Assembly (NCBI RefSeq): GCF_016865365.1
Contig: NZ_AP024469.1
Location: 434,001 to 498,000 of the forward strand
Direction: 5' to 3'
Length of the DNA: 64,000 nucleotides
DNA from: Geobacter sp. SVR
GTDB lineage: Bacteria > Desulfobacterota > Desulfuromonadia > Geobacterales > Pseudopelobacteraceae
Below the pieces are notes generated by a model, which searched no databases, was not told where the DNA came from, and saw only the letters and a program-made list of their open reading frames with translations. Positions within the stretch are counted from its first letter, which is position 1, and the number at the start of each line of letters is the position of its first letter. Made by a program: the position numbers and the translations under genes. Shown one piece after another: positions 28,529-39,023 of the stretch.

Positions 28529-29086
28529 TCATCCACCTCGTTTTCTCGTTTCAAGCCTCGCTCTAGTCATCCGCTCCCGCAAGCCGCCTTCCTTGAGAAA
28601 AGCCTGTTCCAGAGACTTCAACTGTTTGTCCAGCAGAAAACTGGTAACCCTGATAAGCCCGATAATCACATTGGCAGAAATTGCCGGATCATTGTGCTCA
28701 ATTCCCCTTCTGAATGTCTCGTAGGTAGAGTTCGGTGTCCGGTTAAGTTGCCGCAGTCGTTGTGCATAGGGGTGATTTTTATCCCATTCCGCCAATCCGC
28801 GGGTTCTCAAAAAATCCCGATAGTCAGCTAGTAACTCTTCCAGACTCGCTCTTGCAACGTTAGTCAGCTTGATCTCCATCTCTTTGGAGGTGCCGGAGGC
28901 CATGCTCCCTTCGATGATGTTCTGTTTGCCCGAACGCGCCGCCTGAATCATCTGGTCATGGGTACGACTACGCCGGTCAATGAAGCGGTCACAAAAATAA
29001 GCCGTAGCGTCATAGACGATCTCTGCCTTCTGGTAGGAAAGCAGCTTGTGATAGCCGCCATGAGGCGGGATGAAGCTTTCGGGCAT
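28529..29086 (-). CDS. Four-helix-bundle suffix-domain protein (S23/IVS-like)
   Basis: A 185-residue protein of the 'four helix bundle' family related to 23S rRNA intervening-sequence proteins and Avd. Signature: KLLSYQKAEIVYDATAYFCDRFI, then DQMIQAARSGKQNIIEGS, ARASLEELLADYRDFLR, and a C-terminal suffix SANVIIGLIRVTSFLLDKQ. The last 40 residues are basic (LREAMTRARLETR-like), suggesting RNA or DNA contact. Function is unknown. An unusual nonamer-repeat hairpin lies just upstream. Confidence 0.8.
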   Translation of the reverse strand: MPESFIPPHGGYHKLLSYQKAEIVYDATAYFCDRFIDRRSRTHDQMIQAARSGKQNIIEGSMASGTSKEMEIKLTNVARASLEELLADYRDFLRTRGLAEWDKNHPYAQRLRQLNRTPNSTYETFRRGIEHNDPAISANVIIGLIRVTSFLLDKQLKSLEQAFLKEGGLRERMTRARLETRKRGG

Positions 29087-29102
29087 TGCAAAGCTCCATG
29101 GA

Positions 29103-29179
29103 AAGGGACATAAAGGACTCAGAGGACAGCAAGGACAAAATTCGTCATTGTTGTCCTTGTGGTCCCTTAAGTCCTTTGG
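29103..29179. repeat. 9-nt-period inverted repeat next to four-helix-bundle gene
   Basis: GGAC occurs at 29106, 29115, 29124 and 29133, exactly 9 nt apart, within purine-rich nonamers. The complementary GTCC occurs at 29153, 29162 and 29171, also 9 nt apart, giving an imperfect stem of about 30 bp around a short loop. It fills the gap between the start of the four-helix-bundle gene and the end of the DUF362 gene. Confidence 0.8.
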
Positions 29180-29190
29180 CCATTGTTAAT

Positions 29191-30294
29191 TTAAATCTTC
29201 ACCAGCTCATACCGCCTGCTCCCCAGCCCGATCTTCTCGCCGTGCTCCAACTGGACCTCCCAGGGAATCTCCGGATACACGCCGCGGAACTTGTCTCCCT
29301 TGGGCTCATGGCCGCTCTTCAGGGCCGAGCCCTCATTGCCGCGGGCCGCGTTGACCAGGTCGGCGCAGGCTTGGTCGATGGCCACCGGATCCAGCGAGGC
29401 GCAGATGCCGATGTCATTGACGATCGGGGCGTCGGCGTGGCCGTAGCAGTCGCAGGCCGGGGAGACCTGGGTGATGAAGTTGAGATACACCATCCGCTCT
29501 TCCTTGCCGCTGACCGACGCCTTGGCATACTCGGCCATCTTCTTCATGACCAGGTCGGCCGCCTCGTTCCACTGGATGTTGACCGCCTTGATCGGGCAGA
29601 CCGTGATGCAGCGGCTGCAGCCGGCGCACAGCTCCTGATCGATGGTTGCCTTGGACTCGATGATGCGGATCGCGTCGTGGGCGCAGGCCTTGAGGCACAG
29701 CCCGCAGCCGGTGCAGTATTTTTCCGCCACTCGGGGCGCCACGGTGGAGTGCTGGATCAGCTTGCCCTTGCGGCTGGCGCAGCCCATGCCGAGGTTCTTG
29801 ATGGCGCCGCCGAAGCCGGTCAACTCATGGCACTTGAAATGGGACAGGCACACCAGGGCATCGGCCTCGACGATCTCGGTGCCGATGAAGGCCGACTTCA
29901 GCAACTCTCCCTCCACGGCCACCTCGGTTTCGGTCACCCCCCGCAGACCATCGCTGATGATCAGCGGTGCCCCGACGCAGGCGTAGGCAAAGCCGTTTTC
30001 GATGCCGCACACCAGGGCCGAGACCGCTTCCTTGCGTTCTCCGGGATAAAGGGTGGATGAATCGGTCAGAAACGGTTTGGCGCCGGTCTTTTTGATCTCC
30101 TCCACCACCTTGCGGGCAAAGACCGGGCGAATATAGGCATGATTGCCCTTCTCCCCGAAGTGGATCTTGACCGCGGTCAGGTCCCCCTCGCCGGCGCGCT
30201 GATCCAGGCCGCACAGCGCGAGCAGCCTGCCGATCTTGTCGAACAGGTTTTCCTTGTGCCCGGCCCGCATATCAGCGAAATACACTTTTGACAT
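29191..30294 (-). CDS. DUF362 domain protein with two [4Fe-4S] clusters
   Basis: A 367-residue protein. The DUF362 part (residues about 1-185) begins SKVYFADMRAGHKENLFDKIG, with VKIHFGEKGNHAYIRP. Two bacterial ferredoxin motifs follow at about 190-245: CTGCGLCLKACAHDAI and CAGCSRCITVCPIKAV, so it can carry two [4Fe-4S] clusters. The last 100 residues return to the DUF362 fold (ASLDPVAIDQACADLV). Such proteins are widespread in anaerobes; function is unknown. Confidence 0.88.
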   Translation of the reverse strand: MSKVYFADMRAGHKENLFDKIGRLLALCGLDQRAGEGDLTAVKIHFGEKGNHAYIRPVFARKVVEEIKKTGAKPFLTDSSTLYPGERKEAVSALVCGIENGFAYACVGAPLIISDGLRGVTETEVAVEGELLKSAFIGTEIVEADALVCLSHFKCHELTGFGGAIKNLGMGCASRKGKLIQHSTVAPRVAEKYCTGCGLCLKACAHDAIRIIESKATIDQELCAGCSRCITVCPIKAVNIQWNEAADLVMKKMAEYAKASVSGKEERMVYLNFITQVSPACDCYGHADAPIVNDIGICASLDPVAIDQACADLVNAARGNEGSALKSGHEPKGDKFRGVYPEIPWEVQLEHGEKIGLGSRRYELVKI

Positions 30295-30371
30295 ATTGAC
30301 CTCCTGGGGAATTATTGATACATGCCCTGTTGAGTTAAATCCGGATCATGATCATAAATTAGTCTTACCAC

Positions 30372-30415
30372 TTGATCCCGCCCAAAAAAGTGAATAAAAT
30401 TTGACCCTCGTCAAA
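30372..30415 (+). promoter_or_regulatory. HcpR-like palindrome and promoter elements before hcp
   Basis: A perfect 16-bp palindrome TTTGAC-CCTC-GTCAAA occupies 30400-30415. This matches the TTGAC-N4-GTCAA type site described for HcpR, the CRP/FNR-family regulator of hcp genes in anaerobes. A sigma-70-like promoter (TTGATC 30372-30377, 17-nt spacer, TAAAAT 30395-30400) overlaps it, which would make it a repressor site; alternatively the palindrome sits at about -41 of a downstream TAGTGT -10 element (30437-30442), the activator layout. Confidence 0.75.
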
Positions 30416-30513
30416 CTATCAGCCTGTAGTTTGCAGTAGTGTTCATACCACATAAACGCACCAAACAGGTAACCATCTTTGCACCATCAAAACTCAACGG
30501 GAGGAGAAACAAC

Positions 30514-32109
30514 ATGTTTTGTAACCAATGCGAACAAGCGGCAAATGGAACGGGATGCAACATCTCCGGCGTGTGCGGTAAGAAACCGGACGTTGCTGCC
30601 CTGCAAGATCACCTCGTCTACGGTCTGAAAAGCCTGGCGCTGTATGCCGACAAAATCGGCCGCAATGCCGAGATCGATCGTTTCACCATTGAAGGGCTCT
30701 TTACCACCGTCACCAACGTCGACTTCGAGCCTGCCCGTATCGGTGGCATGATCAAGCAGTGCTACGAGCTGAAGGAAAAGGCCAAGGCAGCCTACGGCTC
30801 CGCCGTCGCCAATCCGGCGGCCGACTGGAAACCGGCCGAAGATCTGGCCGGCATGGTGGCCCAGGGCGAGGCCCACGGCATCAATACCCAGCACGCCAAC
30901 GAAGACATCCGTTCCGTGATCGAGATCCTGATGTATGGCCTCAAAGGTATGGCTGCCTATATGGATCATGCCATGATCCTGGGTAAAACCGACGATCAGG
31001 TAATGGCTTTCTTCCAGCGTGCCCTGGCAGCCACCACCGACGCCAACCTCGGGCTGATGGACTTCGTCGGCCTCGCCATGGAGTGCGGCCAGCACAACCT
31101 GACCGTGATGGGGCTCCTGAACACCGCCCACACTGACACCTACGGCCACCCGGTACCGACCCCGGTCCAGCTCGGCACCAAGGCCGGCAAGGGTATTCTC
31201 GTTTCCGGCCATGACCTGAAGATGCTGGAAGAACTGCTCAAGCAGACCGAAGGCAAAGGCATCAACATCTATACCCACGGCGAAATGCTGCCGGCCCACG
31301 GCTATCCCGGCCTGAAGAAGTACAGCCACCTGGTGGGCAACTTCGGGGGCGCATGGCAGGATCAGGCCAAGGAATTCCCCACTTTCCCCGGTGCGATCAT
31401 CTTCAACACCAACTGCATCCAGCGTCCGGCCGATTCCTATACCGACCGGCTCTTCACCTGGGGCCTGGTGGCCTGGCCCGGCATCAAGCACATCGACGGC
31501 TGGGACTTCTCCGCCGTAATCGAAAAAGCCCTGGAGTCCCCGTCGCTGCCCGAGAATCCGGGCCAGGAAATCCTGACCGGCTTCGGCCACAACGCCGTGC
31601 TGGGAGTGGCAGACAAGGTCATCGCCGCGGTCAAGTCCGGCGACATCAAGCACTTCTTCCTGGTCGGCGGCTGCGACGGCGCCAAGTCGGGCCGTAACTA
31701 CTACACCGAGTTCGCCGAAAAGGCCCCCAAGGACACCGTCATCCTGACCCTGGCCTGCGGCAAGTACCGTTTCAACAAACTCGATTTCGGCGACATCGGC
31801 GGCATTCCGCGCCTGCTGGATATCGGCCAGTGCAACGACGCCTACTCGGCCATCCAGATTGCCGTGGCCCTGGCAGGTGCCTTCAACTGCGGCGTGAACG
31901 ATCTGCCGCTCTCGATGGTGCTCTCCTGGTACGAGCAGAAAGCGGTCGTCATCCTGCTGACCCTGCTGCACCTGGGCATCAAGAACATCAAGATCGGCCC
32001 CTCGCTGCCAGCTTTCATCACGCCGAACGTGCTCAACTTCCTGGTGGAGAACTTCAATATCGGCCCCATCACCACAGCGGATGCGGATCTGAAAGCCATT
32101 CTGGGGTAG
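30514..32109 (+). CDS. hcp: Hybrid cluster protein (hydroxylamine reductase)
   Basis: A 531-residue protein. The N-terminal cluster motif is Cys3-x2-Cys6-x8-Cys15-x5-Cys21, the spacing of the anaerobe (Desulfovibrio-type) class. Ligands of the hybrid Fe-S-O cluster are seen in the C-terminal half: HGEMLPAHGYP, FNTNCIQRP, GGCDGAKSG, ACGKYRFN and GQCNDAYSA. Hcp reduces nitric oxide or hydroxylamine and responds to nitrosative stress. The start at 30514 has GGGAGGAG upstream; the HcpR-like site lies about 100 nt before it. Confidence 0.97.
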   Translation: MFCNQCEQAANGTGCNISGVCGKKPDVAALQDHLVYGLKSLALYADKIGRNAEIDRFTIEGLFTTVTNVDFEPARIGGMIKQCYELKEKAKAAYGSAVANPAADWKPAEDLAGMVAQGEAHGINTQHANEDIRSVIEILMYGLKGMAAYMDHAMILGKTDDQVMAFFQRALAATTDANLGLMDFVGLAMECGQHNLTVMGLLNTAHTDTYGHPVPTPVQLGTKAGKGILVSGHDLKMLEELLKQTEGKGINIYTHGEMLPAHGYPGLKKYSHLVGNFGGAWQDQAKEFPTFPGAIIFNTNCIQRPADSYTDRLFTWGLVAWPGIKHIDGWDFSAVIEKALESPSLPENPGQEILTGFGHNAVLGVADKVIAAVKSGDIKHFFLVGGCDGAKSGRNYYTEFAEKAPKDTVILTLACGKYRFNKLDFGDIGGIPRLLDIGQCNDAYSAIQIAVALAGAFNCGVNDLPLSMVLSWYEQKAVVILLTLLHLGIKNIKIGPSLPAFITPNVLNFLVENFNIGPITTADADLKAILG

Positions 32110-32170
32110 GCGACGGAACACCGGCAGCATCCGGCTTTGTCCTCCAAAACAACGTAACATTGTAAAAAAA

Positions 32171-32207
32171 ATGGCCTCCCGATCGTTTCGGGGGGTCATT
32201 TTTTTTA
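32171..32207 (+). terminator. Rho-independent terminator after hcp
   Basis: A 12-bp stem (32171-32182 with 32188-32199, two G-T pairs), 5-nt loop and nine T residues; an A-run before the left arm allows use in both directions. Confidence 0.9.
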
Positions 32208-32454
32208 GGAAAAAAACGGGCGCTGCGGAGTGACTTTTGATGGTTTCGCTGTTGAAAATGGGTCGGATGCCATCAAAAATCAGTAAAAATGGATAAAAAG
32301 AGGCTGCGCACGAACTGGCATTCTGTAAACAATATGATAAAATACTTATTAAAATAAAAAAGAAAGGGGGATGCAGCCTACCTGATGGTCATGTTTTTAC
32401 TTCAGATCGGCCTCATTTCGATACCATCACTTGGCGGATTCATCGGAGGTAAAC
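32200..32454 (+). promoter_or_regulatory. Leader region of the hydrogenase operon
   Basis: About 255 bases between the hcp terminator and the hydrogenase ATG. TTTTGATGG (32235-32243) is perfectly complementary to CCATCAAAA (32270-32278). An AT-rich block near 32328-32362 (ATATGATAAAATACTT) is the best promoter candidate, but I see no convincing -35 and no sigma-54 element. The rest has no gene. Confidence 0.45.
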
Positions 32455-33615
32455 ATGAAAACGGAAGATCTTTTATTCAGTAAAAAGGTATCTGGCGGTG
32501 TCTCCCGAAGGGATTTTCTGAAGTTTTGTTCGATCATGGCCGTGGGCATGGGGCTGCCGCTCAGTGCGGGCGCGAAGATCGCGGAGGCGGTCGCCGACCC
32601 CCGGCGTCCACCGGTAATCTGGCTCTCATTCCAGGAATGTACCGGCTGCGTCGAATCCTTGCTCCGTTCCACTCACCCCACCCTGGAGCATCTGCTGCTC
32701 GACCTCATCTCGCTCGATTATTCCGAAACCTTGAGCGCTGCGGCGGGTCATCAGGCAGAGGCGGCCAAACACGCCTCGATCTCCGAAAACAAAGGCAAGT
32801 TCATCCTGGTGGTGGACGGCGCCATCCCCACCCGGGATAAAGGCATCTACTGCAAGATCGCCGGCAAGAGCGCCCTGGAGATCCTGCACGAAACAGCTCC
32901 CCATGCCGGCGCCATCGTGGCCATGGGGTCGTGCGCCTCGTGGGGGGGCATCGCCGCCGCAGGACCGAATCCCACCCAGGCCAAGGGGGTGCCGGAGATC
33001 CTGGCCAACCGCCCCGTGGTTTCGATTCCCGGCTGTCCGCCAAATCCCTATAACCTGCTTTCGACCGTGCTGCATTTCATTACCTACAGCAAGCTCCCCG
33101 AGCTGGATCAGAAAGGTCGCCCCAAATTCGCCTACAGCCGGCTGATCCATGAAAACTGCGAGCGACGGCCCCATTTCGATGCCGGCAGATTCGCCGGGCA
33201 ATTCGGCGACGCTCAGCACAGGAGTGGAGCCTGTCTGTACAAACTTGGCTGCAAGGGGCCGGAAACCTACGCCAACTGTCCCTCGGTGCTGTTCGGCGAA
33301 ACCGGTGCCGGCACCTGGCCGGTGGGGATCGGACATCCATGCTTCGGGTGCTCGGAAAAGGGGGTCGGTTTTTCAACGCCGCTGCATCAGATGGCAAACC
33401 TGAAGGACCTGACCCCTCCGGTATTCTTTAGCGAGGCCTTCCCGAACACCCCGGGTGTCTCCCCGAATATCAAGTCTCTGGCGGCCGGGTCTGCCGGGCT
33501 GGTGGCCGGTGCTGCCGGCGCAGCCATGGTGACCGGACTCGGCAAAAAGGGGGACCGACATCGGGACAATCAGTCCGGAAACAGCGAGGTGAACACCCCG
33601 CACAAGGAGGGGTAG
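32455..33615 (+). CDS. hybS: [NiFe] hydrogenase small subunit, Hyb type
   Basis: A 386-residue FeS subunit of a membrane-bound uptake hydrogenase. The N-terminus has a twin-arginine signal (SRRDFLKFCSIM). Cluster ligands: ECTGCVESLLR and GSCASWGG with IPGCPPNP for the proximal cluster, then HENCERRPHFDAG, CLYKLGCKGP, and CFGCSEKG for the medial and distal clusters. A C-terminal hydrophobic segment (GLVAGAAGAAMVTGL) anchors it. It is the first gene of a five-gene operon; ATG 32455 follows CGGAGGT. Confidence 0.97.
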   Translation: MKTEDLLFSKKVSGGVSRRDFLKFCSIMAVGMGLPLSAGAKIAEAVADPRRPPVIWLSFQECTGCVESLLRSTHPTLEHLLLDLISLDYSETLSAAAGHQAEAAKHASISENKGKFILVVDGAIPTRDKGIYCKIAGKSALEILHETAPHAGAIVAMGSCASWGGIAAAGPNPTQAKGVPEILANRPVVSIPGCPPNPYNLLSTVLHFITYSKLPELDQKGRPKFAYSRLIHENCERRPHFDAGRFAGQFGDAQHRSGACLYKLGCKGPETYANCPSVLFGETGAGTWPVGIGHPCFGCSEKGVGFSTPLHQMANLKDLTPPVFFSEAFPNTPGVSPNIKSLAAGSAGLVAGAAGAAMVTGLGKKGDRHRDNQSGNSEVNTPHKEG

Positions 33616-33617
33616 CC

Positions 33618-34634
33618 ATGACGATCAGCAGACGAAGATTCATGAAAAGCGTCGCTGGCGGAGGTGGTGCACTCCTGGCTTCCCGCATACCCTGCGCCCA
33701 GGCGACTATGTCGACGGAGCTGCCGTCGCAGGCGGTCGGCATCCTCTACGACGCGACACTCTGTGTCGGCTGTAAATCCTGCATGGTCAACTGCAAGAAG
33801 ACGAACAGCGTACCCGGTGGGGCGCTTTACAACAAGGGAATGACCGCTCCCCCGTATGAGAGCGGGGAGTTATCCGGCAAAGGGGATATGTGGGACGCCC
33901 CCCAGGAGCTTTCTGGCAAGACCCTCAACATCATCAAGGTCTACAAAAACGGCACGGCTGCCACAAAAGACACCGCCGTCAACGGCTATGCCTTTTTCAA
34001 GCAGCAGTGCCTGCACTGCATCTCCCCGGCTTGTGCCTCGGTATGTCCGGCGGGAGCCTTCAGGAAGGACCCTGAAAACGGGGCGGTCTATTATCTGGCC
34101 AGCAAGTGCATAGGCTGCCGCTACTGCCAGCTCGCCTGCCCCTTCGGCGTTCCGCGCTACGAATGGGACTCGGCCTGGCCGGAGGTAAGGAAGTGCCAGC
34201 TCTGCAATCACCGCTACAAGGAGGGGAAATACGCTGCCTGTGCCGAATACTGCCCCACCGGGGCCACCGTTTTCGGCAAGGTGCGCGATCTGCGTGCAGA
34301 AGCTCGGCAAAGGCTCGCCCTCAAGCCCGGCCAGGAATATGAGTTTCCGCTCCAGACGGTCAACAGCCGGGAACGGACCCGCCGGGAGATGGCCCACTAT
34401 ATCAATCACGTCTATGGACTGACCGAGGCGGGAGGGACGCAAAACCTCATGCTTTCAGGGGTGCCATTCGATCTGCTCGGGTTCAGGAAAAACATCGCCA
34501 ACTTCGATTTACCCTCCCTCACCTGGGCTTACATCGCCAAAATTCCCTGGGTCTTTGCAGGCGTTTTCCTGGGGGGCACGGCCCTGTACAAGCTGACACA
34601 CCGCAAGGACAAGGAGGGCTCGAGCCATGATTGA
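33618..34634 (+). CDS. hybA: Hydrogenase FeS subunit (HybA)
   Basis: A 338-residue electron-transfer subunit. A Tat signal (SRRRFMKSVAGGGG) is followed by four cluster-binding sets: CVGCKSCMVNCKK, CLHCISPACASVCP, CIGCRYCQLACPFG and CQLCNHRYKEGKYAACAEYCP. A C-terminal membrane helix (WVFAGVFLGGTALY) anchors it to the periplasmic face. It passes electrons from the small subunit to HybB. It overlaps hybB by 8 nt. Confidence 0.95.
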   Translation: MTISRRRFMKSVAGGGGALLASRIPCAQATMSTELPSQAVGILYDATLCVGCKSCMVNCKKTNSVPGGALYNKGMTAPPYESGELSGKGDMWDAPQELSGKTLNIIKVYKNGTAATKDTAVNGYAFFKQQCLHCISPACASVCPAGAFRKDPENGAVYYLASKCIGCRYCQLACPFGVPRYEWDSAWPEVRKCQLCNHRYKEGKYAACAEYCPTGATVFGKVRDLRAEARQRLALKPGQEYEFPLQTVNSRERTRREMAHYINHVYGLTEAGGTQNLMLSGVPFDLLGFRKNIANFDLPSLTWAYIAKIPWVFAGVFLGGTALYKLTHRKDKEGSSHD

Positions 34635-35829
34635 CTTTACCAAGCGCTTAGGTCCCAAGTACGGTGACATGCTCAACAAGATGCTGGACGATTCCCACAG
34701 CGCCCACCTGGGGATCAGGATGAATACTCCCTTTACCCTGCTGCTGGTGCTCCTGATGGCCGGGGCTGCCGTGGCGGCGGTCTACCGGTTGATTTTCGGA
34801 ATCGGGGCGGCCAGCAACCTGAACGATCTCTGGCCTTGGGGGTTGTGGATCGCCTTTGACGTTCTGGGGGGGGTGGCCATGGCGGCCGGCGGATTCCTGA
34901 TCGCCGCAGCGGTGTACATTCTTAACTGGAAAAAATACAAGTGCATCGCCCGGGCCTCGATCCTGAATGCCTTTTTCGGTTATCTCCTGGCAGCCATCTC
35001 GATCTGCCTCGACATTGGCCGCTCCTTTGTCATCTGGCATCCGATGGTGATGTGGCAGGTCAACTCGATCATGTTCATCGTCGCCATCCACGTCGTGCTC
35101 TACACCTCCACCCTGGCTACCGAATCCAGTCCGATGGTGTTTGAAAAGCTCGGCTGGAAGCGGGCCCTGGAGCGGGTCAACCGCTGCATGGTCGGCATTG
35201 TCCTGTTCGGAGTGCTGCTGTCGCTTCTGCACCAGTCCTCCCTGGGCGCGGTCTACCTGATCGCTCCGGGCAAGCTCTCGGCGCTGTGGTACAGCAAATA
35301 CCTGCCCTACATGTTCCTCATATCCGCGGTCATGATGGGGATCTCCATGGTCAGTTTCGAAACCATCCTGACCGGCAAGGTCTTCAACCATACGGTGCCC
35401 TCGGAGGTGATTACCGGTCTGGCCCGGGGGGTGATGATCAGCGGAACTTTGTACCTGGCCATGAAGATCGGCCACCTGGTGACGGGTCCCGGCATCGGAG
35501 CCGTGCTGAACGGAAGCTTTCTGGGAAACCTGTGGCTGCTGGAAATGGCGGTGGGGGTTGTACTGCCGCTGGCCCTGCTCTCGCTGCGTTCCGTGCGCCA
35601 TGATCCGCAACGGATCTTCGCAGTCAACATCATGGTCATTCTGGGGGTGTTGCTGAACCGGCTGAATGTGGGCATTTTCGGGGTTTCGGAGTTTGCCACC
35701 CGTTCCGGCGGCGACTACATGCCCTCGATCATGGAATTCATGCTGACGGCCGGCATGGTGGCCTTCGCGATCCTGGGGTTCAAGGTCTGCGCCAAGTACC
35801 TGAACCTGTTCCCGGAGACGCACCACTGA
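34627..35829 (+). CDS. hybB: Hydrogenase integral membrane subunit (HybB, NrfD family)
   Basis: A 400-residue NrfD/PsrC-type protein with nine or ten membrane helices (for example NTPFTLLLVLLMAGAAVAAVY, cut here at about residues 34-54). It is the quinone-reactive subunit that hands hydrogen-derived electrons to menaquinone. The start overlaps the end of hybA, supporting translational coupling. Confidence 0.94.
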   Translation: MIDFTKRLGPKYGDMLNKMLDDSHSAHLGIRMNTPFTLLLVLLMAGAAVAAVYRLIFGIGAASNLNDLWPWGLWIAFDVLGGVAMAAGGFLIAAAVYILNWKKYKCIARASILNAFFGYLLAAISICLDIGRSFVIWHPMVMWQVNSIMFIVAIHVVLYTSTLATESSPMVFEKLGWKRALERVNRCMVGIVLFGVLLSLLHQSSLGAVYLIAPGKLSALWYSKYLPYMFLISAVMMGISMVSFETILTGKVFNHTVPSEVITGLARGVMISGTLYLAMKIGHLVTGPGIGAVLNGSFLGNLWLLEMAVGVVLPLALLSLRSVRHDPQRIFAVNIMVILGVLLNRLNVGIFGVSEFATRSGGDYMPSIMEFMLTAGMVAFAILGFKVCAKYLNLFPETHH

Positions 35830-35892
35830 TGTCGCAACACGAACCGGCAACCGAACTTTCTGCACATCCAATGAACGCACGGGGAGGACGAT

Positions 35893-37593
<1,701 letters not shown>

Positions 37594-37596
37594 CTT

Positions 37597-38091
37597 ATGG
37601 AGCCCAAAGCGAACATTCTGGTGCTCGGCGTCGGCAACCTGCTCCTTCAGGACGAGGGGGCAGGTGTGCGGGCGTTGGAAGTCTTTGCCCGGACCTATAC
37701 TGTTCCGGATGGAGTGGAGCTCCTGGACGGGGGCACGAGCGGACTCGACCTGCTGCACCATATCGAGGGGCGGGACTGTCTGGTCATCCTGGATGTGGTC
37801 AAGAGCGGGAAACCGGCCGGGACCCTTGTCAGGCTGGAAGCGGAGCAGGTGCCGGCCCTGCTTGACCGGAAAATTTCGCCCCATCAGCTGGGGCTTTCCG
37901 ACCTGCTTGCCATTGCACGCCTGACCGATACCATGCCGGAGAAGCTGGTGCTGCTGGGGGTCGAACCGAAATCATTCGACACGGGGCTGGAAATGTCGGA
38001 GGAGGTCGGCGGGTGTCTGGAGGGATTGGCCGCCATGCTGGCCGGGGAGCTCGGGGCCCTCGGAGTGGAAGTACAGAAGTTGCCCGAGTAG
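37597..38091 (+). CDS. hybP: Hydrogenase maturation protease
   Basis: A 164-residue HycI/HybD-family endopeptidase. It begins with ANILVLGVGNLLLQDEGAGV, with the nickel-binding Glu, then DGGTSGLDLLHHI and the Asp in LVILDVV; the third ligand His is in GVEPKSFD-type region or the ISPHQLG segment. It cleaves the C-terminal peptide of the large subunit encoded 3 nt upstream. It closes the operon; a terminator follows. Confidence 0.94.
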   Translation: MEPKANILVLGVGNLLLQDEGAGVRALEVFARTYTVPDGVELLDGGTSGLDLLHHIEGRDCLVILDVVKSGKPAGTLVRLEAEQVPALLDRKISPHQLGLSDLLAIARLTDTMPEKLVLLGVEPKSFDTGLEMSEEVGGCLEGLAAMLAGELGALGVEVQKLPE

Positions 38092-38169
38092 CCCCACGCT
38101 GCCGGCCGGACCTCACCGACCGGTAATGACGTCCGAGGCCAGGGCCGGCCGGATGGATGAAAAGAGAGC

Positions 38170-38196
38170 AGCCCTGCATTCCGATGCAGGGCTTTT
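38170..38196 (+). terminator. Rho-independent terminator of the hydrogenase operon
   Basis: A perfect 10-bp stem (38170-38179 with 38184-38193), loop TCCG and a TTTT tail. Confidence 0.85.
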
Positions 38197-38277
38197 GCTG
38201 TTACAAGGGAATCACGCAGCTTCGTGGCGTGGCGGCTTCAGCCATACTGCGGCCGCGCTGCCGGAACGGGAGAGATC

Positions 38278-38850
38278 ATGACGGTGCGGGAGCGGAAGGA
38301 AGAGATAGCGGCGGACAAGCTGGTGATCTACACCATTGGACACTCGACCCGTTCGCTGGATGACTTCCTCGAACTGCTGCGTCATCATGGCGTCGCGCGC
38401 CTGGTGGACGTGCGCACCATTCCTCGTTCCCGGCACAATCCGCAGTTCAACGGCGAAACCCTGGCTGCCTTCCTCCGCCATCATCGCATCGGGTACCGGC
38501 ACATGAAGGAACTCGGGGGGCTGCGTCATGCCCGGGCCGATTCGGTCAATACCGGCTGGCATAACCTGTCGTTCCGCGGCTTTGCGGATTACATGCAGAC
38601 AGCGGAGTTTGCCGCGGCCCTGGCAGAGCTGCTGGAACTGGCCCATGAACGACCGACCGCCATCATGTGCGCCGAAGCGGTGCCGTGGCGGTGTCACCGT
38701 TCGCTGATCGCGGATTCTCTGACCGTACGCGGGGTAGAGGTCAGGGATATCCTGAGCATCACCGGCATAAAACCTCATCAGGTGACCCGCATGGCACAGG
38801 TGGACGGAATCCATGTGACGTATCCTGCCGGGCCGGATGGAGAGGGATAG
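38278..38850 (+). CDS. DUF488 family protein
   Basis: A 190-residue protein. Family signatures: IYTIGHSTRSLDDFLELL, LVDVRTIPRSRHNPQF, and MCAEAVPWRCHRSLIAD with conserved Cys and Arg. DUF488 proteins are of unknown function; the CxE..CHR part resembles a thiol active site. ATG 38278 is preceded by GGGAGAG; a longer frame from 38224 is not supported. Confidence 0.85.
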   Translation: MTVRERKEEIAADKLVIYTIGHSTRSLDDFLELLRHHGVARLVDVRTIPRSRHNPQFNGETLAAFLRHHRIGYRHMKELGGLRHARADSVNTGWHNLSFRGFADYMQTAEFAAALAELLELAHERPTAIMCAEAVPWRCHRSLIADSLTVRGVEVRDILSITGIKPHQVTRMAQVDGIHVTYPAGPDGEG

Positions 38851-39023
38851 CCGGGATGCGGCATGCTCCTCCGCTGCCTGGGCACCGTCGGAAAGGAGCC
38901 CGGCCTGCATCGCAAGAAAGTAGCTGTTTATGAGTCCCAAAATGTGCTATGTACATATCGTTCCAGCACCTGGATTACTAATGGACGCACCCGAGGATGC
39001 GTGGGGACAGGTTGTAAGCAGCT

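Noticed and set aside
28529-29179. Diversity-generating retroelement suggested by the Avd-like four-helix protein
   Set aside because: There is no reverse transcriptase and no template/variable repeat pair nearby.
30487-32199. Minus-strand open frame of 570 codons opposite hcp
   Set aside because: A shadow frame of a GC-rich gene; hcp on the plus strand has all cluster ligands.
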